DNA of 24,599 nucleotides, taken from NCBI GenBank assembly GCA_027021095.1, contig JALUUZ010000541.1, forward strand, positions 1 through 24,599. The letters are read 5' to 3'. This document shows positions 1-7,282 of this stretch, one piece after another. The notes below the pieces were generated by a model. The model had not been told where the DNA came from, searched no databases, and worked only from the letters and a program-made list of their open reading frames with translations. This DNA comes from Gammaproteobacteria bacterium. Its GTDB lineage: Bacteria > Pseudomonadota > Gammaproteobacteria > SZUA-21. A program made the translations under genes and the position numbers. Within the stretch, counting starts at the first letter, position 1. The number at the start of each line of letters is the position of its first letter.

Positions 1-224
1 CCATCGCTGGGAAACCCGAAATCCTGCTCGCCGATGAACCCACCGGCAACCTCGATCCTGAACTGTCCGCGGAAGTCATGGCACTGTTCGAACAGTTCAA
101 CCAGGTTGGCGTCACCGTCCTGGTTGCCAGTCACGATCTGAACCTGATCGAGGCCATGCCCTACCGAAAAATCGTCCTGCAGAAGGGTAGAATCGTTTCG
201 CACCAACGCAACCGGGCCGAGTGA
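1..224 (+). CDS. ftsE: FtsE, cell-division ABC ATPase (C-terminal part)
   Basis: Cytoplasmic ATPase of the FtsEX complex, which couples ATP hydrolysis at the division septum to activation of periplasmic cell-wall hydrolases. The window cuts into the gene; the reading frame starts at base 3 and 73 residues remain. Visible are the Walker B and D-loop region (ILLADEPTGNLD) and the H-loop (VLVASHDL), both typical of the FtsE/LolD class of ABC ATPases. The Walker A motif and the signature lie upstream of the window. The TGA stop is 9 nt before the TTG start of ftsX, and the ftsX ribosome-binding site overlaps the ftsE stop, so the two are translationally linked. The identification rests on the ABC motifs together with the unmistakable ftsX partner. 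Confidence 0.9.
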   Translation, partial: IAGKPEILLADEPTGNLDPELSAEVMALFEQFNQVGVTVLVASHDLNLIEAMPYRKIVLQKGRIVSHQRNRAE

Positions 225-233
225 GGCAGTACA

Positions 234-1268
234 TTGAATCCACGTTACTCCACACGCCCACGCCACAGCCAGTTGATGTCCAGCGTCAGTAGCAGGCCGC
301 GGCGCGGCGGTCACCAGGCCACGAAACATCGTCTCTCGATCGGCTGGCGAATCCTGCAGGCGCTGGCCTTGAACTGGAAAGCCTTCTATACCAGCCTGCT
401 GGAACTGCTCCGGGCCCCGGTCTCCAGCCTGCTGATCTGCGGTGTCATCGGTATCGCGATGGCACTGCCGGCCGGGCTCTACATGCTGGTCAAGAATGCC
501 GACAGCATCAGCCGCTCGCTGCCGCGCCAGGCACAGATCACCCTGTTTATGCGGCCCGGCAGCAGTTATTTTCATGCCCAGCGCGTTGCGCAGAAAATCG
601 GCCGTTCCGCGCTGGTCGGTAAAGTCCGGGCCATGTCACCGGACGACGCGCTGGCAGAATACAAAAAGATCACCGGCACGACCGGCAGCCGTATCAGCGA
701 TGAGTTGAAAAACCTGCTGCCTGCGGTCATTGTCGTCAGCCTGAAACCCGGTGTCAGAAAACCGGAAGTCATTAACGAATTCACAAAAAAATTACAAAAA
801 CTCGGTCAAATCGACTCGATTCACCTTGATAAAACCATGCTACGCAAACTATACAAACTAGTAGAGATTGGTCACAGGGCGACGGTGATCATCGGTGGGA
901 TCCTGGCACTGGGTGTCATTCTGATCGTTGGCAATACCATCCGCCTCGAGATACAGAACAAGCATGACGAAATAATCATCTTTAAACTTATCGGCGCAAC
1001 GAACGCTTATGTAAGAAGACCCTTTTTATTCTCCGGCGCATGGTATGGTATGTTTGGTGGATTGTTCGCCTGGCTGATTACTTCAGCAGGAATAATGTAT
1101 TTATCGAAACCCGTCGCAGAGTTTGCGTCGCTGTCAGGAAGCAATTTCAGGTTATTGGTGCCGGACTGGTCTACAATTGGCATTCTGGTCGGACTCAGCA
1201 CCTTGCTTGGCCTGATCGGCTCATGGGTATCCGTCAGCCGCCATCTTGCAGCGATCGAACCAACGTGA
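234..1268 (+). CDS. ftsX: FtsX, cell-division ABC permease
   Basis: Membrane partner of FtsE at the divisome. The 344-aa protein has the family layout: a basic cytoplasmic N-terminus (about 1-65), TM1 (about 66-86), a periplasmic loop of about 130 residues that in this family contacts murein-hydrolase activators, then three TM segments near 219-240, 265-285 and 315-335. I chose the TTG at 234 because an AGG ribosome-binding site lies 7 nt upstream over the ftsE stop. An in-frame ATG at 276 is possible, but it would remove part of the basic N-terminus. From about 770 the gene becomes clearly more AT-rich than its first half while the frame stays open. In many gammaproteobacteria rpoH follows ftsX directly; here a diguanylate cyclase and a repeat element separate them. 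Confidence 0.93.
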   Translation: MNPRYSTRPRHSQLMSSVSSRPRRGGHQATKHRLSIGWRILQALALNWKAFYTSLLELLRAPVSSLLICGVIGIAMALPAGLYMLVKNADSISRSLPRQAQITLFMRPGSSYFHAQRVAQKIGRSALVGKVRAMSPDDALAEYKKITGTTGSRISDELKNLLPAVIVVSLKPGVRKPEVINEFTKKLQKLGQIDSIHLDKTMLRKLYKLVEIGHRATVIIGGILALGVILIVGNTIRLEIQNKHDEIIIFKLIGATNAYVRRPFLFSGAWYGMFGGLFAWLITSAGIMYLSKPVAEFASLSGSNFRLLVPDWSTIGILVGLSTLLGLIGSWVSVSRHLAAIEPT

Positions 1269-1323
1269 CGATACTGCCCGATCGGCCGGGAGATAAACTA
1301 ACCAGATGAAATTACAGAGTTTA

Positions 1324-1329
1324 TATACT
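1324..1329 (+). promoter_or_regulatory. Candidate -10 box before the diguanylate cyclase gene
   Basis: TATACT matches the sigma-70 -10 consensus at 5 of 6 bases and ends 5 nt before the ATG at 1335. No Shine-Dalgarno sequence precedes that ATG. If the box is used, the transcript would start at or very near the ATG. No good -35 box lies at 17-18 bp, so this is weak evidence. Confidence 0.3.
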
Positions 1330-1334
1330 AACAC

Positions 1335-2717
1335 ATGAAAAAAACCACAAGCATCATGGTTGTGGATGGATCCGAAGTATCGCGTACGATCATTACGCGG
1401 ATACTGCGTAACGAAATGGAAAGCGCCAAGATCACTGCGTGCGGCAGTGGCCGGGAGGCCCTTTCCTTTCTCAGCGGTGGCGGTAAGTTCGACCTGATCA
1501 CCACGGCACTGATGCTGCCGGATATGGATGGCCTGGACCTGACCCGGGCGATCCGTAAAACCAGCTCTCACCACTACACCCCGATCATCGTGGTTTCAGG
1601 CGATGCAGACAGCCGCCTGCTGCGCGAGGGCTTCGATGCGGGGGTCACGGATTATTTCGATAAATCCCTGGGATATCAGTCATTTGTCGACTTCATCAAA
1701 TCGGTCAGCCGACGCAACTCCGGCCTGGTCGGTCGTATCCTGTATGTCGAGGACAGCCGCACTGCGGCGATCATCACCTGCAATATCATGGAAAAGCACG
1801 GCCTGAAGATCACCCATACGACCTCGGCCGAGCAGGCACTGGAGATCATCAAACGCTCGCTGGACAAAGAAGTGCCGGAAGAGGAGGTCATCGATATCGT
1901 GATGACCGATTTCTACCTCAAGGGGAAACTCACGGGCGGGGATCTGCTGCACGCAATCCGCACACGCCTGCACCTGTCGCAGCAGGAAATGCCGGTGCTG
2001 GTCGTCACCGTGACCGACAACGACGAACGCCAGGCCGAAGTGTTTCACGCCGGTGCCAACGACTTCGTGACCAAGCCGATCGTCGAGGAAGTATTGATCG
2101 CCCGTATCCGTTCACTGCTGCTGATCAAACAACAATTCAACGCGTTGCGCTTCCAGGCCGAAGAAATGCAGCGGATCGCCTCGACCGACAGCTTGACCGG
2201 GGTGCGCAGCAAGCGTTATCTGCTCGATCACGGTGAGGCCTTTATTCGTGAACCGGAAAACCAGCCGGTGTGGGCGATTCTGATGGATATCGATCATTTC
2301 AAAAAAATCAATGACAACCTGGGCCATATCACCGGCGACCATGTCCTCGCCGCGCTCGGCGATCTGCTGAACCAGAGCTTCCAGGCGAACTCGATGATCG
2401 TCCGTTTCGGTGGTGAGGAGTTTGCGGTGATCCTGCCCAATATTACGACCCGTGAAATCAGCGCCAAGGCCGAAGTCCTGCGCCGCAAAATCGAAATCCT
2501 GAAACCAATGAATGTACTGACGACCGTCTCCATCGGCATGGCCTCCACCACCGACCATCCCAATGCCGACTTGACCAAGCTGCTTTCCTACGCCGACAAG
2601 GCGCTGTATGCGGCCAAGCAGCGTGGCCGCAACCGAATCTGTATCTACGCCGCTGACGGGGTGTGCTACAGCCCAGTCGCCGTGGAATCCACCCAGGACA
2701 CTGGCACAGGTCAATGA
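1335..2717 (+). CDS. PleD-like REC-REC-GGDEF diguanylate cyclase
   Basis: Predicted soluble response regulator that makes cyclic di-GMP from two GTP. Domains: receiver 1 (about 6-125), receiver 2 (about 134-265) and GGDEF (about 290-445) with an intact GGEEF active-site motif at 359-363, so cyclase activity is expected. Receiver 1 is degenerate: the phosphoacceptor position before LMLPDMDG is Ala58. Receiver 2 keeps its acidic pocket (VEDS), the acceptor Asp192 and the TKP lysine, so phosphorylation should act there. The RxxD product-inhibition site just before the active site reads QANS (350-353), which suggests no feedback inhibition. There are no membrane segments. The gene has no visible ribosome-binding site. 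It lies 66 nt after ftsX, between ftsX and rpoH, an unusual position. No partner histidine kinase is in the window. Confidence 0.9.
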   Translation: MKKTTSIMVVDGSEVSRTIITRILRNEMESAKITACGSGREALSFLSGGGKFDLITTALMLPDMDGLDLTRAIRKTSSHHYTPIIVVSGDADSRLLREGFDAGVTDYFDKSLGYQSFVDFIKSVSRRNSGLVGRILYVEDSRTAAIITCNIMEKHGLKITHTTSAEQALEIIKRSLDKEVPEEEVIDIVMTDFYLKGKLTGGDLLHAIRTRLHLSQQEMPVLVVTVTDNDERQAEVFHAGANDFVTKPIVEEVLIARIRSLLLIKQQFNALRFQAEEMQRIASTDSLTGVRSKRYLLDHGEAFIREPENQPVWAILMDIDHFKKINDNLGHITGDHVLAALGDLLNQSFQANSMIVRFGGEEFAVILPNITTREISAKAEVLRRKIEILKPMNVLTTVSIGMASTTDHPNADLTKLLSYADKALYAAKQRGRNRICIYAADGVCYSPVAVESTQDTGTGQ

Positions 2718-2787
2718 CTTTTTGATCCTTTTGCCCTATATTAGCAATACTGAATATTCATGATACTGGTTTATGATAGGCACAGCG

Positions 2788-2973
2788 CCTAGCCCGCATT
2801 TCTCACCACCGTTCGTAGCGAGACGGCGCAAGGGTGCGGCATGGGTGGCTTTCGCGACCGAGGAGCGCGCAGGCATAGTCGACACTATGTCGAGCACTCC
2901 GACCGAGCGAAAGCCAGCCAGGGCGTGCGATTGCACCGTCGCAGTAGAAGGGTGATGAGAAATGCGGGCTAGG
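2788..2973 (+). repeat. Palindromic MITE-like element, copy 1 (full length)
   Basis: Longest copy (186 bp) of an inverted-repeat element found four times here. The left end reads CCTAGCCCGCATTTCTCACC and the right end is its near-perfect reverse complement. Nested inside is a second inverted repeat, TGGCTTTCGC (2846-2855) against GCGAAAGCCA (2907-2916), with a smaller palindrome around CATAGT/ACTATG at its centre. The RNA or single strand could fold into one long hairpin. It contains no convincing coding frame and no transposase, so any mobility would be in trans. I see no clear target-site duplication. It lies between the cyclase gene and rpoH and touches neither. Confidence 0.88.
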
Positions 2974-3096
2974 GCTTGACCACGTCATCGTGGCAAGCTT
3001 CAGAAAAACATTAATTTTAGTGGGCAATAAGGCCAAAGTTCGCGCAACCAAGCGATTTTTTTCTGGAACCTTTTGCCATTTTCAGGTCAAATAGAG

Positions 3097-3123
3097 TTAG
3101 CACTCTACTTTTAAGAGTGCTAA
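3097..3123. promoter_or_regulatory. CIRCE operator (HrcA site) upstream of rpoH
   Basis: Exact match to the CIRCE consensus: TTAGCACTC, nine bases, then GAGTGCTAA. CIRCE is the operator of the heat-shock repressor HrcA, usually found before groES, dnaK or hrcA. It ends 35 nt before the preferred rpoH ATG at 3159. A weak promoter-like TTGCCA lies at 3073-3078, so the operator probably covers the core promoter or the first transcribed bases. The perfect 9+9+9 match makes chance very unlikely. hrcA itself is not in this window. Confidence 0.95.
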
Positions 3124-3158
3124 AATCGGGTAAACAATTGGGAACGCAAAGGAAACTG

Positions 3159-4031
3159 ATGATGAACGAAGTCAACGCCTTAACAGTGAATTCAATGAGC
3201 ATGGCCTTGCCAGTCCCGGTTAGCAGCTTTGAGAACTATGTGCAGGCAGTCAATGCGATCCCGGTATTGAGCAAGGAGGAAGAGTTCCAGCTGGCAAGAA
3301 ACTACCGTGAAAAGGGCGACCTGCGGGCTGCGGAAAAACTTGTGCTGTCGCAGCTGCGCTACGTCGTGTATATCGCACGGGGTTATGCTGGTTACGGCCT
3401 GCCGATCGGCGACCTGGTGCAGGAAGGCAATGTCGGCCTGATGAAATCGGTCAAGCGCTTCGATCCCAGTGTCGGGGTCAGACTGGTCTCCTTTGCCGTG
3501 CACTGGATTAGAGCTGAAATACATGAATTTATTCTAAAAAACTGGCGTATCGTAAAAATTGCGACGACCAAGGCCCAACGCAAGCTGTTTTTCAACCTGC
3601 GCAGCAGGAAGAAACGCCTAGGCTGGTTCAGAAAGGAGGAGGTCGACCAGGTCGCCAAAGACCTCGGGGTCAAGCCCGAGACCGTCCTGGAAATGGAATC
3701 ACGCCTCAGCGGCGCTGATATCACGTTTGACAACACAAATGACGACAATGACGACGGCTACCAGTCGCCGGTGGATTATTTGCAGGATACGCGGCATGAA
3801 CCCGCCGCTGCGTTGGAGAAAGCTGACCTCAAAGACCACAATGAAAACAAGCTTAAAAAAGCGCTGGTCACGCTCGATGAACGCAGCAAGGACATCCTGA
3901 CCTCACGCTGGCTGCAGGAGAACAAGTCAACGCTGCAGGACCTGGCAACGAAATACCAGGTGTCAGCCGAACGTATCCGTCAGCTGGAGAGCAATGCAAT
4001 GAAAAAATTGCGGAAAATCATGGAAGATTAG
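3159..4031 (+). CDS. rpoH: RpoH, heat-shock sigma factor sigma-32
   Basis: Alternative sigma factor that directs RNA polymerase to chaperone and protease promoters under heat stress. From the ATG at 3159 the protein has 290 residues, close to the family norm of about 285. It shows region 1.2/2.1 (FENYVQAVNAIPVLSKEEE), region 2 with GDLVQEGNVGLMKSVKRFDP and the -10-binding W-I-R-AEI segment, the diagnostic RpoH box QRKLFFNLR, and region 4 with the C-terminal helix-turn-helix ending AERIRQLESNAMKKLR. An in-frame GTG at 3117 lies inside the CIRCE site and has no ribosome-binding site. The ATG at 3159 has AGGA 6 nt upstream, and another ATG follows at 3162. The CIRCE operator indicates HrcA repression in addition to the usual chaperone-mediated control of sigma-32. 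A strong terminator follows about 115 nt downstream. Confidence 0.96.
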   Translation: MMNEVNALTVNSMSMALPVPVSSFENYVQAVNAIPVLSKEEEFQLARNYREKGDLRAAEKLVLSQLRYVVYIARGYAGYGLPIGDLVQEGNVGLMKSVKRFDPSVGVRLVSFAVHWIRAEIHEFILKNWRIVKIATTKAQRKLFFNLRSRKKRLGWFRKEEVDQVAKDLGVKPETVLEMESRLSGADITFDNTNDDNDDGYQSPVDYLQDTRHEPAAALEKADLKDHNENKLKKALVTLDERSKDILTSRWLQENKSTLQDLATKYQVSAERIRQLESNAMKKLRKIMED

Positions 4032-4146
4032 GTGTGCATGGCGTGTTGGTCCACACAGAAAGGCGGGGCGAATTCGTGATAAAAATATTTTATTGATTAC
4101 TTATTGTTCAGCCCAGCAGGCTCGTCAATACAAAGGCAGAACTCCA

Positions 4147-4179
4147 AAAGCGAACGGCCTCTTTCGAGGCCGTTCTTTT
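4147..4179 (+). terminator. Rho-independent terminator after rpoH
   Basis: Perfect 10-bp stem GAACGGCCTC / GAGGCCGTTC with a TTTC loop (4152-4175), followed by TTTT and preceded by AAAAG. It ends the rpoH transcript. The flanking A-run lets it also act from the other strand. Confidence 0.92.
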
Positions 4180-4707
4180 GGGCAATGTAACAATATAAAA
4201 GTAAACATCACGGAAAGATAAGGTACACCAATTCCTTTGGCTGGGCATGCCAAAGTCATTTCCAATTCAATAAAACCGGAAATAGCTGGTTAGTTAGCCG
4301 TATCCCTCAAGTGACATGCTCATTCTTACTCAGATAGAAAAAAATGCAAGTGCTGGAAGTCTTTCCCGGGATTATCAATAACTACATGATTATATTAAAT
4401 TTATTAGCAGTTTTTTTATTAAGGTATTTAAATAAAATATATAAAATCAAGAGCATGCAATTTCAGCGTTCGCTGGTAAAATTTTTTTATCGAGCATACA
4501 AATAATAGATAGGAGAATTCGCCGCCGGCGGGCAAGTGCGGGACTGTTGCCATGTCTGGAATCGACAGGCAGGATTCAATGTTCCATGGTAAACAGTGAA
4601 TTTGAAAAATACCGTACCGCACTGCTGGCTGAAACCGGCAACGACAAGACACACACGGCATACAGACTGGATAGTCATAAATATATTTTAGGGAAAGCTT
4701 GATGCTA
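4180..4707. other. AT-rich intergenic gap between rpoH and cyoE
   Basis: About 530 bp between the rpoH terminator and the 3' end of the oxidase cluster, clearly more AT-rich than its surroundings, especially 4370-4500. I see no gene with family features. Local structures are a 7-bp hairpin CTTTGGC / GCCAAAG at 4235-4255 and a short CAGCG-TT-CGCTG stem at 4464-4475 followed within a few bases by a run of seven T, which could be a weak + strand terminator. A 38-codon open frame lies at 4586-4702. A small RNA ending at about 4488 is possible but unsupported. Confidence 0.5.
4586..4702 (+). CDS. Possible 38-aa ORF or gene remnant (uncertain)
   Basis: Short open frame beginning MVNSEFEKYRTALLAE and ending at the TGA at 4700, just before the convergent end of cyoE. 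Its middle part has coding-like composition compared with the AT-rich surroundings. It has no clear ribosome-binding site and resembles no family I know. It could be a relic of a gene lost from this site or chance. Confidence 0.15.
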   Translation: MVNSEFEKYRTALLAETGNDKTHTAYRLDSHKYILGKA

Positions 4708-5589
4708 CTAAAGATAGTGGTCAATCAACAACGCGGCAAACATGCCGATCAGGTAATAGATCGAATACACGAAAGTCCTGATCGCCAGCCGGTCATCTTT
4801 TGAAAGATTAAGCCGAATCGCATAGTACATAAACCCTGCGCCAAGCAGTAATGCACCAGACAGATAAAACTTGCCACTCATTCCGGTCAGAAAAGGCATC
4901 AAGCTGATCAATACCAGCAAAATGGTGTACAACAACACATGTAAACGGGTAAAGGCAACTCCATGGGTCACAGGCAGCATCGGCACATTTGCTTTTGAAT
5001 ATTCTTCACGCCGGTAAATCGCCAACGCCCAGAAGTGCGGCGGGGTCCAGACAAAGATCAGCAAAAACAACCAGAACGAATTGGTAAACTGCGGATCGGT
5101 GCCTGCCGTCACTGCCGCCCAGCCCAGGATGGGTGGCGCTGCCCCGGCGGCACCACCGATCACGATATTCTGCGGGGTTGCACGCTTCAAATACATGGTA
5201 TAGACCACCGCATAACCAATCAGCGCCACAAAGGTCAACACGGCCGTCAGCGGATTGACCAGCAACACCAGGATCAACATCGATACCACGGTAAGAAACA
5301 ATGCAAACAGCAGTGCATTGCCGGGCGAGACGGCACCCGCCGCCACCGGCCGCTCATGCGTACGCTTCATCTGTGAATCGATACGTTTGTCGACCACATG
5401 GTTGATCGCCGCCGCGGCCGAGGCCGCAAGAAAAATCCCGAGATTGCCGAACACCAGGATGTCCCAAGGCACCATCGCCGGCGGATTGGTCGCCATAAAC
5501 ATGCCTACCAGTGCGGTAAATGAAATCAGCGCTACGACCTTCGGCTTGCACAGCTCCAGGTACTCTCGCCATGTCGCCCTAGCCCGCAT
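4708..5589 (-). CDS. cyoE: Protoheme IX farnesyltransferase (heme O synthase)
   Basis: Adds a farnesyl group to heme B, giving heme O, the precursor of heme A for cytochrome oxidase. The 293-aa integral membrane protein of the UbiA prenyltransferase superfamily shows NHVVDKRIDSQMKRTHERP, the first Asp-rich diphosphate-binding motif (about 60-80), and the typical stretch YLKRATPQNIVIGGAAGAAPP followed by several hydrophobic helices. It is the last gene of the oxidase cluster (also called ctaB), 14 nt after ctaA. The start is remarkable: the ATG and first codons (M-R-A-R) come from the end of repeat copy 2, whose GGCGAG lies a few bases upstream as ribosome-binding site. The first residues that look native are about TWREYLELCKPKVV. 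No other plausible start precedes the conserved part. Confidence 0.95.
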   Translation of the reverse strand: MRARATWREYLELCKPKVVALISFTALVGMFMATNPPAMVPWDILVFGNLGIFLAASAAAAINHVVDKRIDSQMKRTHERPVAAGAVSPGNALLFALFLTVVSMLILVLLVNPLTAVLTFVALIGYAVVYTMYLKRATPQNIVIGGAAGAAPPILGWAAVTAGTDPQFTNSFWLFLLIFVWTPPHFWALAIYRREEYSKANVPMLPVTHGVAFTRLHVLLYTILLVLISLMPFLTGMSGKFYLSGALLLGAGFMYYAIRLNLSKDDRLAIRTFVYSIYYLIGMFAALLIDHYL

Positions 5590-5623
5590 TTCTCGCCACC
5601 CTTCTACTGCGACGGCCCAATGG
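5579..5623 (-). repeat. Palindromic element, copy 2 (one end only), at the ctaA/cyoE junction
   Basis: About 45 bp matching the right end of copy 1 in reverse orientation: CTAGCCCGCATTTCTCGCC, then the internal segment CTTCTACTGCGACGG. The other end and the central palindrome are missing. It contains the TAG stop codon of ctaA (5604-5606) and the ATG start codon of cyoE (5587-5589), so both genes now use sequence from the element. Confidence 0.85.
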
Positions 5624-6617
5624 GACGGACCGGCTGTTCATACCTGTTCTGGATGTAAAGTGTCAACAGAATCAACAGCAGCAATACCGCTGTGCCGTTA
5701 TGGGCAACAGCGACATACAACGGCCTGGCTTTGAGCACGATGGTGATGCCCAACGCGATCTGCGTCCCCAAGCCAACGAACAACAACAGCGCCGCACCAC
5801 GCATCCACGGACGTTTCACCAACACCCAGAACCCGATCAGCAACAGCACGACCAAGGTGACCACCGCACCGATCCGGTGGGTCATGTGGATCGCTATCCG
5901 TGCCGCCGGATCAAGCTTGCCGAATTCGTAGTTGACCCCAAGCTTGCGCCACAACTTGAATGCTTCCTTGAAATCATGCTGCGGAAACCACTGCTGATTG
6001 TAACAGGTCGGAAAGTCGGTACAAGTCACCGCTGCATAATTCGATCCCGTCCAGCCGCCCAGCGCAATCTGCAGCACCAGTACCAGGATACCGGCCAGCA
6101 GAATCATTTTACCCTTACCCGGCCCAGGCTGCCGCGTGTTAGCATAGACCTGGCCATAGAACAGCACCCATAAAAAACTCAGCGTCGTAAACCCGAACAG
6201 CAAGTGTGCCGTCACGATCAGCGGCTGCAGTTTCTGTGTCACTGTCCACATTCCCAGCATCGCCTGGAACACGACCAGCAACGCGAGCACAAGCGTCAGT
6301 CTGCGCAGCCTCTTGTCTTGCTTGTGGCGCCAGGCAAGTACCGCCAACACGAAAATCAGGAGTCCCAACGTACCGGCGAAATAGCGGTGAATCATCTCTT
6401 TCCAGCCTTTGGCCGGTTCGACCTTCTGACCGGGAAACCGCTGTTTTGCCTTCGCAATCTGTTTCGCCGTGGTCGGCGAACCAAGATGACCGTAGCAGCC
6501 AGGCCAGTCCGGACAGCCAAGCCCTGCATCGGACAGGCGTGTATAGGCACCAAGGGTGACGACGACCAACGCAAGCACTACCGCGATAAAATTCAGTACC
6601 AGGAACTTCCTACTCAC
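5604..6617 (-). CDS. ctaA: Heme A synthase (COX15/CtaA family)
   Basis: Oxidises the C8 methyl of heme O to a formyl group, giving heme A for the aa3-type oxidase. The 337-aa protein has about eight TM helices, a cysteine pair in the first external loop (LGCPDWPGC, Cys35 and Cys41) and a second pair (VTCTDFPTC). Candidate heme-ligand histidines occur in MIHRYFAG, VTAHLLFG, HMTHRIGA and VAHNGTAV, as in bacterial CtaA. The GTG start overlaps the stop of the upstream SCO-like gene by 4 nt (GTGA), indicating translational coupling. The C-terminus is unusual: the last residues (about GPSQ) and the TAG stop are encoded by the end of repeat copy 2. Confidence 0.94.
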   Translation of the reverse strand: MSRKFLVLNFIAVVLALVVVTLGAYTRLSDAGLGCPDWPGCYGHLGSPTTAKQIAKAKQRFPGQKVEPAKGWKEMIHRYFAGTLGLLIFVLAVLAWRHKQDKRLRRLTLVLALLVVFQAMLGMWTVTQKLQPLIVTAHLLFGFTTLSFLWVLFYGQVYANTRQPGPGKGKMILLAGILVLVLQIALGGWTGSNYAAVTCTDFPTCYNQQWFPQHDFKEAFKLWRKLGVNYEFGKLDPAARIAIHMTHRIGAVVTLVVLLLIGFWVLVKRPWMRGAALLLFVGLGTQIALGITIVLKARPLYVAVAHNGTAVLLLLILLTLYIQNRYEQPVRPIGPSQ

Positions 6618-7282
6618 TTTTTCTCTACCACATCTTTATTGATCTTCAACAGCCTCTTCAGGTCCTTTACCATGCCCTTGGCAAGCTTCCGGTCCAATGA
6701 CAAATCCCGGTTGGTGTCATAGTACATCATCACTTGCCCCTTGGGATCCATCAAATAGATTCTGCGCTCGGCAAATGACCGCTTCCCGGTGACTGGGTCC
6801 TTCACTTCCAGCTGCGCCGTGAATTTCTGTGCCGCCTCCGGGGCAAGCACTGCAACCTTCAATACCGGGAAATTCTGCAGGTGTCCCTTTAACTCAGTCA
6901 ATCCCTGCGTGTCGCTAACGATGAAAAGCGCCTTGACACGCCCCATTTCCTTGCCCTGCAGTAAACGCACCTGGCGCTGGTAGTAAATGTTTCGCTGGCA
7001 CCGTTTATCGCATTGCGAGGAATCGATGTAAACATAGGTCCAGTAACCTGCCAGGTCACGCTGTGTAAGCGGCCTTCCCTGAAGGTCCTTCAGCCCGGTC
7101 AGGTCGAGGGGTCTTACCGGCAGCACCAATTTTCCGTAGTTCGACTGTCCCAGCGAGGAAACGTGCCCAGGCCTGGGATCATCATTGTACTTGATCCACA
7201 AGTAGGCCGCGACAAACGGCCCTAAAAAAACCGCCAGGATCAACACCAGGCTGATTTTATTTTTGGTCTGCGGTCTCATCAT
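6614..7282 (-). CDS. SCO-like cytochrome oxidase assembly protein
   Basis: 222-aa protein with one N-terminal membrane anchor (about 10-30) and a periplasmic thioredoxin-like domain, in the position of the conserved unnamed gene between surf1 and ctaA in gammaproteobacterial oxidase clusters. It has the SCO-type C-x3-C motif (SSQCDKRCQRN, Cys91 and Cys95), suggesting copper delivery to, or thiol reduction at, the CuA site of CoxB. The distal histidine that normally completes the SCO copper site, a few residues before Y-L-x-D-P-x-G, is not there: that segment reads SFAERRIYLMDPKG. It may act as a thiol reductase rather than a copper carrier. The start overlaps the surf1 stop (ATGA), with GGAG upstream. 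No second SCO gene follows cyoE. Confidence 0.8.
   Translation of the reverse strand: MMRPQTKNKISLVLILAVFLGPFVAAYLWIKYNDDPRPGHVSSLGQSNYGKLVLPVRPLDLTGLKDLQGRPLTQRDLAGYWTYVYIDSSQCDKRCQRNIYYQRQVRLLQGKEMGRVKALFIVSDTQGLTELKGHLQNFPVLKVAVLAPEAAQKFTAQLEVKDPVTGKRSFAERRIYLMDPKGQVMMYYDTNRDLSLDRKLAKGMVKDLKRLLKINKDVVEKK

Noticed and set aside
2788..2973. Target-site duplication around element copy 1
   Set aside because: The bases flanking both ends (AGCG on the left, GCTT on the right) do not match, so no duplication can be claimed.
3117..3158. GTG start for rpoH at 3117
   Set aside because: It lies within the CIRCE palindrome without a ribosome-binding site; the ATG at 3159 has AGGA at good distance and gives the normal length.
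4428..4724. 98-aa open frame on the - strand between cyoE and rpoH
   Set aside because: Overlaps the end of cyoE, has no ribosome-binding site, and lies partly in low-complexity AT-rich sequence.
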